Positions 26,901-39,025 of a stretch of DNA of 64,000 nt are shown in pieces (position 1 is the first letter of the stretch; every line of letters begins with the position of its first letter). A model generated the notes under the pieces. It ran no database searches and was not told the origin of the DNA. It saw only the letters and a list, made by a program, of their open reading frames with translations. The position numbers and the translations under genes were made by a program. Location of the stretch: the NCBI RefSeq assembly GCF_016427555.1, contig NZ_JAELVS010000006.1, positions 1 through 64,000 on the forward strand. Direction: 5' to 3'. Origin of the DNA: Marinobacter litoralis (GTDB lineage Bacteria; Pseudomonadota; Gammaproteobacteria; Pseudomonadales; Oleiphilaceae).

Positions 26901-29719
26901 CAAGCGTAGGCGCGGGTTTCGCCCGGGCCTTCCACGTTGCTGACACAGCGGCCACACAGGTCGGCATGGTTTTCATGCTGACCAACATCTTCGCGGTGGT
27001 GCCAGCAGCGCTCACACTTGGAGTGAGAGGCCGGGGTCACTTTCACCAGCAAACCTTCAAGGCTGGTCTGCTCCGCACCGTTAGCTTCGCTGACTGGCTT
27101 AACCGTCGCTTCGGAAGTGATCAGAACAAAGCGCAGCTCTTCACCCAGGAAGTTCAGGCGCTCGGCCAGACTACCTTCGCAGTACAAGGTAACTTCCGCA
27201 CTCAAGGAGCCTTTGATATCACCACGAGCACGAACGTCTTCGAGGCATTTGTTCACCGCCTCTTTTACGCTGAAAATTTCACGCCAGTAGTCACGGCCCA
27301 GCTCTGCATCTTCCGGCAGTGCGGTCAGGCCTTCGTACCAGGTTTCGTAGAACACGGTTTCACCACGTTTGCCGGGCAGGTGCTGCCAGATCTCGTCAGC
27401 AGTAAAGCTGAGGATCGGAGCAATCCAACGCACCAATGCTTCTGCCACATGATAAAGCGCAGTCTGACACGAACGGCGTGCAACGCTGTCCGCCTGCGTG
27501 GTGTACTGGCGATCTTTGATGATGTCCAGATAGAAGCCGCCCAGCGTCGATTCACAGAAGTTGTACACTTTCTGGTAAATGCGCAGGAAGGCGTAGTTTT
27601 CGTAGTCTTCTTGCAGTTCGTCTTGCAGCTGCAAAGCGCGATCGACCATCCAGCGATCCAGCGCGATCATGTTTTCCGGTGCCACCATGTGCTGCTCCGG
27701 CTCAAAACCATTCAGGTTGCTGAGCAAGAAGCGGGCGGTGTTCCGGATACGGCGGTAACCGTCTGCAGTCTGGCGCAGAATGTCTTTGGATACCGACATC
27801 TCACCGCTGTAATCGGTGGCCGATACCCACAAACGCAGAATGTCAGCACCCAATTCGTTCATCACTTCCTGCGGCGCGATCACATTGCCCATCGATTTGG
27901 ACATCTTGTAGCCCTTGGCGTCCACGGTGAAACCGTGGGTCAACACTTGCTTGTAAGGCGCTACGCCATTCATCGCGATCGAGGTTTTCAGGGATGACTG
28001 GAACCAACCGCGGTGCTGGTCTGAGCCTTCCAGATACAAGTCTGCCGGGAACTGACCCAGTTCCTCGCGCGCGCGCAGGACAGATTCGTGGGTGACACCG
28101 GAATCAAACCAAACGTCCAAGGTATCAAGCACCTTGTCGTACTGGTCAGCATCGTCTCCGAGTAATTCGCTTTGATCGATGTCGTACCAAGCGTCAATGC
28201 CATCGGTCTCAACCGCTTGCGCAACTTTTTCGATCAATTCCTGGGTGTTCGGGTGCAGGTCCTGAGTTTCCTTGTGGATAAACAAGGTGATCGGCACACC
28301 CCAGGTGCGCTGACGGGAGATACACCAGTCCGGGCTCTGCTGGAACATGGCCTCGATGCGGTTCTGGCCCCAGCCAGGCACCCAGCGGATACCTTTGATG
28401 GCTTCCAGTGCGTCGTCGCGCAGATTGAGTTTGTCCATGCTGATGAACCATTGCGGCGTCGCACGGTAGATCAGCGGTGTTTTGGTACGCCAGCAATGCG
28501 GGTAGCTGTGGCGGAATTTCTCGGCACGCACCAGTTTGCCTTCACGCTCCAGCGCAGAGCTGACCGGCTCGTCGGCTTTGTAGACGTGAATGCCGGCAAA
28601 TTCGCCAGCGGCGTCGGTGTAGGTGCCGTCGGCTTTGACCAGGTTGATGGTTTCAATGCCGTAGGCCTTACCCACTTCAAAGTCTTCCATACCGTGGTCT
28701 GGCGCGGTATGAACTGCACCGGTACCGGCATCCAAAGACACGTGGTCACCCAGAATCAACGGTACCTGCTTGTCGTAGATCGGGTGATGCAGCAGTTGGT
28801 TCTCAAGCGCGGAGCCGCTGACATTGGCCAGCACGCGGAAATCTTCCACACCCCAGCGGGCCATGATGCCTGCAACCATGTCTGTGGCCAGTACCATCCG
28901 CTCAGGGCCATTGCCGGTGTCCACCTGCACCAAGGCGTATTCCAGATCAGCGCCTAGGGAAACCGCCTGGTTAGCCGGAATGGTCCAAGGCGTGGTGGTC
29001 CAGATAACCACGGAAACGTCGCCTTCTCCTTCGCTGGTCCCAAACAGCTTGAGTACCGCCGCCTGATCAACCGCAGTAAAACGCACGTCAATCTGGGTAG
29101 AAGTTTTATCCTGATACTCAACCTCGGCTTCTGCCAGTGCGGACTGACCAACCACACTCCAGTAAACCGGTTTGAAACCACGAACCAGATGACCTTTGGC
29201 GACGATCTTACCGAGGGCGCGAACGATGCCAGCTTCTACTTTCGGGTCCATGGTCAGGTAGGGCTTATCCCACTCACCCATCACACCCAAACGGATGAAG
29301 TCGGCTTTCTGGCCATCAATCTGTTTTGCGGCGTAATCACGGCAAGCCTGGCGGAAGGTTTTGTAGTCGACTTTCACACCGGCTTTGCCGATTTCCTGCT
29401 CGACCTTGTGCTCGATGGGCAGACCGTGGCAGTCCCAGCCCGGCACGTAAGGCGCGTCGTATCCCATGAAGCTGCGGGATTTAACGATCATGTCCTTCAG
29501 AATTTTATTGACCGCATGCCCGATATGAATGCTGCCGTTCGCATAAGGAGGGCCATCGTGCAGGATGAATTTCTCCCGGCCTTCGCGCTGCTTGCGCAGG
29601 TTGCCGTAGACATCGAGATCCTGCCAGCGTTTGAGCATATCCGGCTCACGCTTGGCCAGGTTACCGCGCATCGGAAAGGCGGTTTCCGGCAGATTCAGGG
29701 TATGCTTGTAGTCGCTCAT
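26900..29719 (-). CDS. ileS: Isoleucyl-tRNA synthetase
   Basis: The 939-residue class I synthetase has the HIGH motif near 60-69 ([13 protein letters not shown]), the editing (CP1) domain, KMSKS near 605 ([11 protein letters not shown]) and a C-terminal zinc finger ([11 protein letters not shown]...CGRC). It is the bacterial eubacterial-type enzyme and not the mupirocin-resistant type. The ATG at 29719 begins [13 protein letters not shown]; the 40 in-frame codons upstream are not family-like and run into the ribF end. lspA overlaps its stop by one base. Confidence 0.97.
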   Translation of the reverse strand: MSDYKHTLNLPETAFPMRGNLAKREPDMLKRWQDLDVYGNLRKQREGREKFILHDGPPYANGSIHIGHAVNKILKDMIVKSRSFMGYDAPYVPGWDCHGLPIEHKVEQEIGKAGVKVDYKTFRQACRDYAAKQIDGQKADFIRLGVMGEWDKPYLTMDPKVEAGIVRALGKIVAKGHLVRGFKPVYWSVVGQSALAEAEVEYQDKTSTQIDVRFTAVDQAAVLKLFGTSEGEGDVSVVIWTTTPWTIPANQAVSLGADLEYALVQVDTGNGPERMVLATDMVAGIMARWGVEDFRVLANVSGSALENQLLHHPIYDKQVPLILGDHVSLDAGTGAVHTAPDHGMEDFEVGKAYGIETINLVKADGTYTDAAGEFAGIHVYKADEPVSSALEREGKLVRAEKFRHSYPHCWRTKTPLIYRATPQWFISMDKLNLRDDALEAIKGIRWVPGWGQNRIEAMFQQSPDWCISRQRTWGVPITLFIHKETQDLHPNTQELIEKVAQAVETDGIDAWYDIDQSELLGDDADQYDKVLDTLDVWFDSGVTHESVLRAREELGQFPADLYLEGSDQHRGWFQSSLKTSIAMNGVAPYKQVLTHGFTVDAKGYKMSKSMGNVIAPQEVMNELGADILRLWVSATDYSGEMSVSKDILRQTADGYRRIRNTARFLLSNLNGFEPEQHMVAPENMIALDRWMVDRALQLQDELQEDYENYAFLRIYQKVYNFCESTLGGFYLDIIKDRQYTTQADSVARRSCQTALYHVAEALVRWIAPILSFTADEIWQHLPGKRGETVFYETWYEGLTALPEDAELGRDYWREIFSVKEAVNKCLEDVRARGDIKGSLSAEVTLYCEGSLAERLNFLGEELRFVLITSEATVKPVSEANGAEQTSLEGLLVKVTPASHSKCERCWHHREDVGQHENHADLCGRCVSNVEGPGETRAYA

Positions 29720-29753
29720 GTTTGTGTGCGCACTCTCTGGTTGGTCAGTTAAA

Positions 29754-30722
29754 TCAGTTATTGGGCCGGGCGGGATTATCCGCCAGCCAGGCCCGGGCAT
29801 GCTCGAAATCCCGGGCGATCTGTTGCCGCAACTCATCAACAGAATCGAATTTCACTTCGTCCCGCAGGCCGTGGCGAAACACTACATTTATATGCTGGCC
29901 GTAGAGTGTGCCAGCAAAGTCGAACAGGTGCACTTCCAGCGCCGGCCGCTTGCCGTCCACCGTTGGGCGAAGGCCAATGTTTGCTATCCCATCTTGCCAT
30001 TCGCCCGTCTCAAGGCGGGCGCGAACCACATAAACGCCGCGCAATGCGGGCATACGATTCAGCAAGATATTGGCCGTGGGTGCGCCCAACTGTCGTCCAA
30101 GCTGTCGGCCATACACCACCCGGCCGTGAATCCGGTAAGGGTGCCCCAAAAGGCGCTCAGCTTCCTCAAGCCCGTTCACATTCAAAACCTTGCGCACCCG
30201 GGTGCTGCTGACGCGCTCTCCATCCACCGTTACCGTGCGTGTATTCTCAACGGTGAAGTTGTACTCCCGCCCCACTTGTTCCAAAAGACGGAAGTCTCCC
30301 GACCGATCACAGCCGAAACGAAAATCATCCCCTACCACCAGATGGCGAACCGCCAAGCCGTGAATCAGCACGTTTTCGATGAATTCCATGGCCGAGAAAC
30401 TGCGGAAGGTGTCGTCAAAACGAATGCACAGCACAATGTCGATGCCTTCCGCCAACAGCGCTTCGAATTTCTGCCGGAATGGCATCAGCCGGGGCGGCGC
30501 GTCACTGCCTTGGAAAAACTCCCGAGGCTGAGGCTCGAAAAACATCACCACCGACGGAACCCCCAACTCCAGCGCTTTTTGCCGCACCTGCTCGATAATC
30601 GTTTTGTGGCCCAGATGAACGCCATCAAAGTTACCGATGGTTGCAACGCAGCCACTCGCGAGCGGCGAGTCCGCTGATGCGGACAAACGCTTAAGATTGG
30701 TGAGGCCTCGGATCAGACGCAT
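29754..30722 (-). CDS. ribF: Bifunctional riboflavin kinase/FAD synthetase
   Basis: The 322-residue protein turns riboflavin into FMN and FAD. The N-terminal nucleotidyltransferase domain has the [11 protein letters not shown] motif near 29-38; the C-terminal half is the flavokinase domain ([20 protein letters not shown]). It stands 34 bases before ileS and starts a ribF-ileS-lspA-fkpB-ispH series. A sigma-70 promoter (30799-30826) lies about 75 bases upstream. Confidence 0.96.
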   Translation of the reverse strand: MRLIRGLTNLKRLSASADSPLASGCVATIGNFDGVHLGHKTIIEQVRQKALELGVPSVVMFFEPQPREFFQGSDAPPRLMPFRQKFEALLAEGIDIVLCIRFDDTFRSFSAMEFIENVLIHGLAVRHLVVGDDFRFGCDRSGDFRLLEQVGREYNFTVENTRTVTVDGERVSSTRVRKVLNVNGLEEAERLLGHPYRIHGRVVYGRQLGRQLGAPTANILLNRMPALRGVYVVRARLETGEWQDGIANIGLRPTVDGKRPALEVHLFDFAGTLYGQHINVVFRHGLRDEVKFDSVDELRQQIARDFEHARAWLADNPARPNN

Positions 30723-30798
30723 CTACTGCGAACCTTTACTTGCCAGCTGGCTTTGGGTGCACACACCTACGGAATATGCACTGGTGAGAAAACGCGCG

Positions 30799-30826
30799 AT
30801 TATACCCCAGTCGCGAGTATGGTAAA
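30799..30826 (-). promoter_or_regulatory. Sigma-70 promoter for ribF and the downstream operon
   Basis: On the minus strand TTTACC (30821-30826), a 16-bp spacer and a perfect TATAAT (30799-30804) lie between the murJ end and ribF. Transcription should start near 30792. Confidence 0.65.
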
Positions 30827-30840
30827 AATCGTGAAGACGC

Positions 30841-32430
30841 TTACCTCTGCCGGAACTGACTCAGGCGCACGCCACACAGCAGCAATGTCACGAAATACGC
30901 CGCCACGCCGGCCGCTACGAGCACGGCCATATCAGCCGTTCTTTGCAACCCCCCGGAGACCAGCCAATCGGCCACCGGCGCATTCAACCAAACAACCACA
31001 GCAGCCAACACACTGTTCGCCACCATTAGTTGAATCAAAAACTTAGGCCAGCCCGGCTGACTTTCCCAAACACCGTCTTTGCGCAATCCACGCCACAAAA
31101 GATAGCCGTTCAGCCACGCAGACATAGACGTAGCCAAAGCCAGCCCGGCATGAGCCAAAGGTACAATCAATGCCAGATTAAACGCCATGTTGGCGACCAT
31201 CGCGATAATGCCAATTTTGACCGGGGTTTTGGTGTCCTGACGGGCAAAAAAGCCCGGAGCCAGCACTTTGATCAACATAAACGCTAACAACCCGGCTGAG
31301 TAGGCCCGCAAACTTTGGGCTGACATAGCCACATCACGATCGGTCACTTCACCGTAATGGAACAACGTGGCAATCAAAGGCTCCGCTAACAGCGCCAGCG
31401 CCAGCGCCGCCGGCACTCCGATTAACAGGACTGCCCTGACCGCCCAATCCAGTGTGGCGGCAAACTGATCTTTTGACTCCGCCGCATGCTTGCGGGACAG
31501 GCTGGGCAAAATTACCGTTGCGATGGCGATGCCAAACACACCCAATGGCAATTCCGACAAGCGATCGGAATAATACAACCAGGACACGCTGCCAGTTTGC
31601 AGGAACGAAGCCAACACCGTATCCAGCAACAGATTGATCTGACTCACCGACACCCCGAATAGGGCCGGCATCATCAATTTCAAGATCCGGCTTACCCCTT
31701 CATGGCGATAATCCACCCGCGGCCGAGGCATCAAGCCAAGCCGCATCAGAAACGGCAGCTGGAAAAACAACTGCAGCGCACCAGCAATAAATACGCCCCA
31801 GGCGAGCGCCATAACCGGTTCGCTCATCAGCGGCGTAAGGAAAACGGCCGCCGCGATCATCGCGAGATTGAGCAATACCGGTGTGAATGCCGGCACGGCG
31901 AAACGGTCGTAGCTGTTGAGGATGCCGCCCGCGAACGCGGTAAGCGAAATCAATAGAAGATAGGGAAAGGTAATGCGCAGCATATCGCTGGCCAGCGCAA
32001 ACTTCGTATCGTCTTCAAGAAATCCGGGCGCAAAGACAGCGGTCAGCACCGGCGCGCCCAGCATAGCCACCAACGTTACCGCCAAAAGCACCAACCCGAG
32101 GGAGCCAGCCACCGCATCAACGAGCCGTTTCACATCAGAAATGTCGCCCTTCTGACGATAGGACGACAACACCGGCACAAAGGCCTGCGAGAAGGCCCCT
32201 TCTGCAAACAATCGGCGCAGAAAATTCGGAATTTTAAAGGCTACGAAAAAGGCGTCCGCGGCAGTGCCGGCGCCAAAATAACGGGCGATGACCATATCCC
32301 GTACCAAGCCCAGCACCCGAGACAGCATGGTCATAACACCCACCACGCCAGACGAACGCAACAAACCGGGCGGTTTGGGCGGCTCTTTTCTAGGCGACGG
32401 AGCTTGTGCTGGTTGCGGTTCCGAGGACAT
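30841..32430 (-). CDS. murJ: Lipid II flippase MurJ
   Basis: The predicted 529-residue inner membrane protein of the MviN/MATE-like family has about 14 hydrophobic segments. It moves lipid II across the inner membrane for peptidoglycan synthesis. The N-terminal signature LLRSSGVVGVMTMLSRVLGLVRD matches MurJ. The ATG at 32430 is preferred to the TTG at 32445. An unusually proline-rich cytosolic stretch of about 25 residues precedes the first helix. It is divergent from rpsT and upstream of ribF, the order seen in many gammaproteobacteria. Confidence 0.95.
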   Translation of the reverse strand: MSSEPQPAQAPSPRKEPPKPPGLLRSSGVVGVMTMLSRVLGLVRDMVIARYFGAGTAADAFFVAFKIPNFLRRLFAEGAFSQAFVPVLSSYRQKGDISDVKRLVDAVAGSLGLVLLAVTLVAMLGAPVLTAVFAPGFLEDDTKFALASDMLRITFPYLLLISLTAFAGGILNSYDRFAVPAFTPVLLNLAMIAAAVFLTPLMSEPVMALAWGVFIAGALQLFFQLPFLMRLGLMPRPRVDYRHEGVSRILKLMMPALFGVSVSQINLLLDTVLASFLQTGSVSWLYYSDRLSELPLGVFGIAIATVILPSLSRKHAAESKDQFAATLDWAVRAVLLIGVPAALALALLAEPLIATLFHYGEVTDRDVAMSAQSLRAYSAGLLAFMLIKVLAPGFFARQDTKTPVKIGIIAMVANMAFNLALIVPLAHAGLALATSMSAWLNGYLLWRGLRKDGVWESQPGWPKFLIQLMVANSVLAAVVVWLNAPVADWLVSGGLQRTADMAVLVAAGVAAYFVTLLLCGVRLSQFRQR

Positions 32431-32576
32431 GTTGCGAAAATCCAAATTCAGAGTTCAGGCCTGAGCGGCGTTTCGGTATTCCACAGGGCGGGCCTGGGCG
32501 CCGCAGTATGCCCCGTGCAGCGATGCGCGAGTGTACCACAGGCCTGCAGTACGCGGGGATTACTACGCCAACAACC

Positions 32577-32605
32577 TTGACATTTCAAGCTTACGGCGGC
32601 ATAGT
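32577..32605 (+). promoter_or_regulatory. Candidate rpsT promoter
   Basis: A perfect TTGACA (32577-32582) is followed after 17 bp by CATAGT (32600-32605), about 90 bases before the rpsT start. The -10 is weak (4/6). Confidence 0.45.
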
Positions 32606-32695
32606 TCCGCGTCATTTATATCGACGCGCTCGTTATGGCGCGCCCGCGATCTAAACATATTCCGTTTTTATAGCAACGAATTCAGGAGTTTTACG

Positions 32696-32965
32696 GTGGC
32701 AAATACCCCGCAAGCCAAAAAGCGCGCTCGTCAAAACGAGAAAAACCGCAAGCACAACGCCAGCCTGCGTTCCATGGCACGTACTTACATGAAAAAAGTT
32801 GACGCCAAAATCAAGGCCGGCAACTACGAAGAAGCCCAGGCAGCCATGAAAGAAGCCCAGCCAGTTCTGGACAGCATGGTCAACAAAGGCATCTTCGCCA
32901 AGAACAAAGTTGCTCGTCATAAGAGCCGTGTGAACGCAAAAATCAAGGCTCTGAAAACTGCCTGA
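32696..32965 (+). CDS. rpsT: 30S ribosomal protein S20
   Basis: The protein has 89 residues, lysine- and arginine-rich and all helical ([18 protein letters not shown] at the start), the usual length for S20. Translation starts at a GTG with AGGAG seven bases upstream; rare start codons are typical for rpsT, which is autoregulated in E. coli. The longer reading frame upstream is not S20-like. A strong bidirectional terminator follows. Confidence 0.97.
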   Translation: MANTPQAKKRARQNEKNRKHNASLRSMARTYMKKVDAKIKAGNYEEAQAAMKEAQPVLDSMVNKGIFAKNKVARHKSRVNAKIKALKTA

Positions 32966-32977
32966 TTTTGCGATCAA

Positions 32978-33009
32978 ATAAAAAAACCGGCTAACGAGCC
33001 GGTTTTTTT
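32978..33009. terminator. Bidirectional terminator between rpsT and proB
   Basis: CCGGCT (32987-32992) and AGCCGG (32997-33002) with a 4-nt loop are flanked by an A-run on the left and seven T on the right, so the stem can extend by A-T pairs. It serves rpsT on the plus strand and proB on the minus strand. Confidence 0.9.
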
Positions 33010-33040
33010 ATGCCTGAAATTTGGAGCACACCCTGTAGCG

Positions 33041-34165
33041 CTACACAACCACCAGATTATCCCGATGAATCATTTCCTCATCGGACACATACCCCAGCAG
33101 TTCGGTAATACGGTCACTGGAATGACCAGCAATCACACCCGCTTCGTCCGCATCGTAATTGACCAGCCCGCGAGCAATCTCACGCCCGGCCAAATCCACA
33201 CACATAACCATTTCACCGCGACGAAACTTTCCACTAACCGCCTTTACGCCAACCGGTAACAGGCTACGCCCACCCTGACGCAACACCTTTACCGCCCCAT
33301 CATCCAAAACCAGCGTGCCACGAGTCTGCAAATGACTGGCAATCCACTGTTTTCGAGCCGCCAACCTGCCCTGCTCGGGCAACAGCAAGGTGCCAATGAC
33401 ATCGCCTTGCCTTAAGCGATCAATCGCATTCTCGATACGACCACCCACAATCACCGTAAACGCACCCGAACGCGCCGCCAACCGGGACGCCCGCAACTTG
33501 GTCAACATACCGCCCCGCCCCAACGCTCCGGCGCCACCGCCCGCCATCGCATCCAACTCGGGATCTTGCGCCTTACGCTCGGTTACCAGTTCGGCATCTT
33601 CGTGCTTGCGGGGATCCTTGGTGAACAAACCCAACTGGTCGGTCAGAATGATAAGACCATCCGCTTCAACCAGATTCGCAACCAGCGCACCCAAGGTGTC
33701 GTTGTCACCAAAACGGATTTCATCGGTGACCACCGTATCGTTCTCGTTAACGATCGGCACCACACCATAATCCAGAAGCGTGCGCAGCGTACTGCGGCCG
33801 TTCAGATAGCGCTTTCGGTCAGAAAGGTCGTCGTGAGTCAGAAGAATTTGCGCGGTATGAATGTCGTGGCGCTTGAACTGGGCCTCCCAGGTTTGCACCA
33901 AGCCCATCTGGCCCACTGCAGCCGCCGCCTGGAGCTCGTGCAAATGCTGCGGCCGCTCACTCCAGCCCAACCGGCTCATACCTTCCGCCACAGAGCCGGA
34001 CGACACCACCACAACTTCGACGCCGCTGCGTATCAGCCCGGCAATCTGATCGACCCAGTGGCCCAGCGCAGCAACATCCAGCCCTTTACCGTCATCGGTC
34101 AACAAAGCACTGCCAATTTTTACCACCAATCGACGGGCTTTCTTAAGCTGAACGCGTTCACTCAT
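33041..34165 (-). CDS. proB: Glutamate 5-kinase
   Basis: The 374-residue protein catalyses the first step of proline synthesis, forming gamma-glutamyl phosphate. The amino acid kinase domain (1-260; [21 protein letters not shown]) is followed by a C-terminal PUA domain (about 280-370), the full-length two-domain form. proA is not adjacent. It follows obgE by 31 bases, the Pseudomonas order, and ends at the shared rpsT terminator. Confidence 0.96.
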   Translation of the reverse strand: MSERVQLKKARRLVVKIGSALLTDDGKGLDVAALGHWVDQIAGLIRSGVEVVVVSSGSVAEGMSRLGWSERPQHLHELQAAAAVGQMGLVQTWEAQFKRHDIHTAQILLTHDDLSDRKRYLNGRSTLRTLLDYGVVPIVNENDTVVTDEIRFGDNDTLGALVANLVEADGLIILTDQLGLFTKDPRKHEDAELVTERKAQDPELDAMAGGGAGALGRGGMLTKLRASRLAARSGAFTVIVGGRIENAIDRLRQGDVIGTLLLPEQGRLAARKQWIASHLQTRGTLVLDDGAVKVLRQGGRSLLPVGVKAVSGKFRRGEMVMCVDLAGREIARGLVNYDADEAGVIAGHSSDRITELLGYVSDEEMIHRDNLVVV

Positions 34166-34196
34166 GACAGCAGCAATATCTCTTCAGGTTTGCGGG

Positions 34197-35474
<1,278 letters not shown>

Positions 35475-35522
35475 TCAGCATATCAGGAAATCCAAGGTTC
35501 GACAGAACCGGATCGCCGCTGC

Positions 35523-35783
35523 TTACGCAGCCGGAACGATGCTCACGAACTTGCGGTTCTGCGGGCCTTTAACTTCGAACTTCACCTGACCTTCTGCTTT
35601 CGCAAAAAGGGTGTGATCCTTGCCAAGGCCTACGTTGTTGCCAGCGTGGAAACGAGTGCCGCGCTGACGAACAATGATGCTACCTGCAGATACAGTCTCG
35701 CCGCCGTAGCGCTTTACACCAAGTCGTTTCGACTCGGAATCGCGACCGTTACGGGTACTACCTGCTGCCTTTTTATGAGCCAT
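35523..35783 (-). CDS. rpmA: 50S ribosomal protein L27
   Basis: The 86-residue basic protein begins [19 protein letters not shown], the L27 N-terminal tail that reaches the peptidyl-transferase centre. Unlike in Firmicutes there is no cleaved N-terminal extension. It lies 35 bases after rplU. Confidence 0.98.
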   Translation of the reverse strand: MAHKKAAGSTRNGRDSESKRLGVKRYGGETVSAGSIIVRQRGTRFHAGNNVGLGKDHTLFAKAEGQVKFEVKGPQNRKFVSIVPAA

Positions 35784-35818
35784 TACCAGCCTCCTTCTTT
35801 AAGGGGTATGTTCAGAGC

Positions 35819-36130
35819 TTAACCCTGAATGCCCGTGATCTTAACTTCAGTAAACCACTGACGGTGGCCCTGACGCTTCATGGAATGCTTACGACGACGG
35901 AACTTGATGATGTTGATCTTGTCGTGACGCCCGTGGCTAACCACTTCCGCAGTCACTTTAGCACCATCAACAACTGGAGCACCGACTTTAACGTCGTCGC
36001 CATTGGCTACCAGCAGAACACGATCAAACTCAACAGAGCCGCCGGTTTCAACTTCGAGCTTTTCCAGCTTCAGTGTTTCGCCTTCTTTCACACGGTGCTG
36101 CTTGCCACCGCTAACAATAACTGCGTACAT
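35819..36130 (-). CDS. rplU: 50S ribosomal protein L21
   Basis: The 103-residue protein has the L21 signature ([38 protein letters not shown]). The ATG at 36130 is preferred to the frame's first codon, which would add eight non-family residues. The 5' leader (36131-36233) contains self-complementary GAAGCGCTTC (about 36183-36192) and may form the L21 leader structure used for autoregulation; this is inferred from position only. Confidence 0.97.
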   Translation of the reverse strand: MYAVIVSGGKQHRVKEGETLKLEKLEVETGGSVEFDRVLLVANGDDVKVGAPVVDGAKVTAEVVSHGRHDKINIIKFRRRKHSMKRQGHRQWFTEVKITGIQG

Positions 36131-36239
36131 TTTCTGTCTCCGCGATTGACCCATCCCTGCTCTTATCCGCCTGGTTCTAAGGGAAGCGCTTCGGCAACCC
36201 TATTGCAGGGAGCGCAGGTTGGGATGAGTTGGGCGCGTG

Positions 36240-36268
36240 ATTGTACGAAAAGCCGCCGACCAATACAA
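36240..36268 (-). promoter_or_regulatory. Sigma-70 promoter of rplU-rpmA
   Basis: On the minus strand TTGTAT (36263-36268), a 17-bp spacer and TACAAT (36240-36245) are followed by a GC-rich CACGCGCC discriminator typical of stringently controlled promoters. The leader is about 100 nt. Confidence 0.75.
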
Positions 36269-36371
36269 GGGAGTTTACGCTTCAAGTTGACACTCTAGGC
36301 AGCAATACCTAGCATTGCCGCGTCCTGCCCGAAAACTCAACGTACATACCAGTAAGGGACTTATCAGCCCC

Positions 36372-37340
36372 ATGACAGCCCAGCGCATCCATGACACGGT
36401 AGCGGAAGACTTCAGCCGCGTGAACGATCTGATCATCCAGCGGCTTGCCTCGGATGTCCCGATGGTCGAGAAAATCGCCCAATACATCATCGAAAGCGGC
36501 GGTAAGCGCTTGAGACCTTTGCTGGTTTTACTTTCCAGCCAAGCGGCTGGCTACAGCAAAGACGACCACCTAAAACTGGCTGCGGTGATTGAATTTCTGC
36601 ACACCGCCACGCTTTTGCACGATGATGTTGTCGATACCTCCGACATGCGCCGGGGCCGCAGCACTGCCAACGCAAAATGGGGCAACGCGCCCAGTGTTCT
36701 GGTAGGTGATTTCCTCTACGCCCGTGCTTTCGAGATGATGGTCGAGCTGCAAAGCCTTCCTATTATGAACGTTCTGTCGCACGCCACCGCCGTGATTGCC
36801 GAGGGCGAGGTGATGCAGCTAATGAACGTGAAAAACCCGGACCTCACGGAAGACCAGTACATGGTCGTCATCCACAACAAAACCGCCATGCTGTTCGAAG
36901 CTTCGTCCCACACAGGCGCCCTGCTCGCAGGAGCCAACGATGAACAGGAAACGGCCCTGAAAGATTACGGCAAGCATCTGGGGCTAGCGTTTCAACTGGT
37001 TGATGACGTATTGGACTATCAGGGCGATGCCGAAGCCATGGGCAAAAATGTGGGCGACGACCTGGCCGAAGGCAAAACCACGCTACCTCTCATCTACGCA
37101 ATGGAAAACAGCAGTGAGGACGAGCGCCAACTGATTCGCCAGGCCATTCGCAAAGGCGGCCTGGACGACCTCCCCAAAGTCCTCAGCATCGTGAAAGCGT
37201 CCGGCGCCATTGAATACACTATGAACAAAGCAAGAGAAGAGGCCGAAACCGCTCGCAACCTGCTAAATTGCTTGCCAGACTCACCTTATCGTGATGCTCT
37301 GGAGGCACTGACGGAAGCCGCTGTCGCTCGTGTAAGCTAA
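36372..37340 (+). CDS. ispB: Polyprenyl diphosphate synthase (ubiquinone side chain)
   Basis: The 322-residue all-helical trans-prenyltransferase makes the C40 or C45 chain of ubiquinone. Both Asp-rich motifs are complete: FARM in LHDDVVDTSD (near 84-90) and SARM in QLVDDVLDYQGD (near 210). Chain length cannot be read with confidence. The ATG at 36372 gives the usual length; an upstream TTG (36315) would add 19 unlike residues. It is divergent from rplU, as in E. coli and Pseudomonas. Confidence 0.95.
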   Translation: MTAQRIHDTVAEDFSRVNDLIIQRLASDVPMVEKIAQYIIESGGKRLRPLLVLLSSQAAGYSKDDHLKLAAVIEFLHTATLLHDDVVDTSDMRRGRSTANAKWGNAPSVLVGDFLYARAFEMMVELQSLPIMNVLSHATAVIAEGEVMQLMNVKNPDLTEDQYMVVIHNKTAMLFEASSHTGALLAGANDEQETALKDYGKHLGLAFQLVDDVLDYQGDAEAMGKNVGDDLAEGKTTLPLIYAMENSSEDERQLIRQAIRKGGLDDLPKVLSIVKASGAIEYTMNKAREEAETARNLLNCLPDSPYRDALEALTEAAVARVS

Positions 37341-37466
37341 CCCATACAGAGCCCCGAGACTGGCCGCACAGCATCTTGATCGAAGGCCTTCGGGCCAACC
37401 AAGATACCTCGCCTTCTGCGCTATACTGCCGCAGCCGGTCACATATACGCTATAGGGAATCTCTGC

Positions 37467-38993
37467 ATGCACCAGCTGTCAGAACTGGACGCCTCGTTTC
37501 TGTACCTTGAATCAGAAACCACCCCGATGCACATCGGAGGCGTTTACCTTTTCGACGCCAGCGGGCTGGAAACTCCCGTTTCTTACGCAACGTTTATCCA
37601 ATACATCTGCAGCCGCCTGCATGTGGCTCCGATCTTTCGGCAAAAACTTAAAGAAATTCCGCTGCGGCTCGGCCGCCCGTACTGGGTGGACGATGCCGAT
37701 TTCAGTATCGAGCGCCACTTGGCCTACGTTTCACTTGGTGACCGCGGCACTGATACCTGCATCAAAGCTCTGGCCGCAAAGATTCTGGAGGACCCCCTCA
37801 AACGGGACCGTCCTCTTTGGCAGATTACCTTTGTCGACGGTTTCAAGCTGGATACTCCAGATGGCAACAAAGACGGCTTTGCCCTGATAGTTAAACTGCA
37901 CCACGCCTCAATCGACGCGTTTAGCGGTGAGGAAATTATGGGCAAGCTGCTTGAGTATTTGCCAGCACCCAGCGCCATTAACCCGCCGCGCCCCTGGCAG
38001 CCTCGCCCTGAACCCTCTGAAGAGCGCGTCTTTCTGCAGGCAGGCGCTAACATGCTGAAGGCCCCGATGCAGCTCGCATCGCTGGCTTATAATACGGCCG
38101 AGGCAGCGACCCGCGGACTCATCCAGAAGCAGATTCACAAGCTGCCCTTGCCAGCCTCACTGTTTTCAGCTCCTCACTGCCCGTTCAACCGGCAGATCAC
38201 GGGCAACCGGAAGATTGTCTCGGCCAGTATCGAGTTGGCACGCCTGAAAACCATCAAAGCCCAGTTAGGCGATGTCACACTCAACGACGTGGTACTTGGC
38301 ATCTGCGCGGAAACCTTGAACAGATACCTGATTACCCAAGGCGCGCAAACCACCAAACCTCTGGTGGCAATGACCCCGATCTCCGTGAGATCCAGCAGCC
38401 TGCGGCGCGCCACCGGCAATCAAATGTCTGCAATGTTGCTGAACCTTGCAACAAACGAAGCCGACCCAGCGCTCAGGATCCGCTACATTCACCGAAACGC
38501 CGTTGAGAGCGAACCCTACCGGGAAGCTATCGCCGCCGACCGGCTGACAGAATTGCTGCCGTCCACACTGCTCGCGCTTTCCGCACGCCTGTATTCGGAG
38601 CTTCGGGTTGCGCAGAGCTATCAGCCCCTGTTCAACCTTCCGATCACCAACGTACCCGGCCCGCAAGTGCCAATGTACCTGCAAGGGGCCAAGCTGGTTC
38701 AGCAATTCAACAGTGCCCCGCTGTTTGACAGCATGGGGCTTGTCATCGTGGCAGTCAGCTATGAAGGAATGGTGACGCTCAACTTTACCCTGTGTCCGGA
38801 TGTCGTCAGCGATGGCGGAAGTCTGGAGAGCTTGGTGCAGGACAGCGTTACTGCGATTGAAATGCGCGCTGAAGCGGCGGGAGAAGCTGTTATTGACGAT
38901 CCCGGGGCCGGCCACCCCAAAACCCTGTCCGATGAAATCCTTGGCTATCTTGAAGGATTGCTCAAAAAAAGCCCCATCGGCTTTAAGCGCTAG
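37467..38993 (+). CDS. Wax ester synthase/diacylglycerol acyltransferase family protein (WS/DGAT)
   Basis: The 508-residue protein begins with the family's MHQLSELDASFLYLES and shows the DRPLWQITFVDG motif near 115-126 and the LNDVVLGI motif in the second half. The catalytic HHxxxDG motif is present as HHASIDA (145-151): both His and the Asp are kept but Gly is replaced by Ala. The family esterifies fatty alcohols or diacylglycerol with acyl-CoA for storage lipids, common in Marinobacter. An AGGGA site lies upstream. A hairpin closes the gene. Whether it makes wax esters, triacylglycerol or another ester cannot be told from the sequence. Confidence 0.92.
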   Translation: MHQLSELDASFLYLESETTPMHIGGVYLFDASGLETPVSYATFIQYICSRLHVAPIFRQKLKEIPLRLGRPYWVDDADFSIERHLAYVSLGDRGTDTCIKALAAKILEDPLKRDRPLWQITFVDGFKLDTPDGNKDGFALIVKLHHASIDAFSGEEIMGKLLEYLPAPSAINPPRPWQPRPEPSEERVFLQAGANMLKAPMQLASLAYNTAEAATRGLIQKQIHKLPLPASLFSAPHCPFNRQITGNRKIVSASIELARLKTIKAQLGDVTLNDVVLGICAETLNRYLITQGAQTTKPLVAMTPISVRSSSLRRATGNQMSAMLLNLATNEADPALRIRYIHRNAVESEPYREAIAADRLTELLPSTLLALSARLYSELRVAQSYQPLFNLPITNVPGPQVPMYLQGAKLVQQFNSAPLFDSMGLVIVAVSYEGMVTLNFTLCPDVVSDGGSLESLVQDSVTAIEMRAEAAGEAVIDDPGAGHPKTLSDEILGYLEGLLKKSPIGFKR

Positions 38994-39009
38994 CCCACTG
39001 GCTAGCGCT
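38986..39009. terminator. Hairpin between the convergent WS/DGAT and lipoprotein genes
   Basis: A perfect 10-bp stem (38986-38995 with 39000-39009) and 4-nt loop include the WS/DGAT stop codon. No long T-run follows, so bidirectional termination is probable but weak. Confidence 0.55.
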
Positions 39010-39025
39010 GTTACAAGCTACAGTT

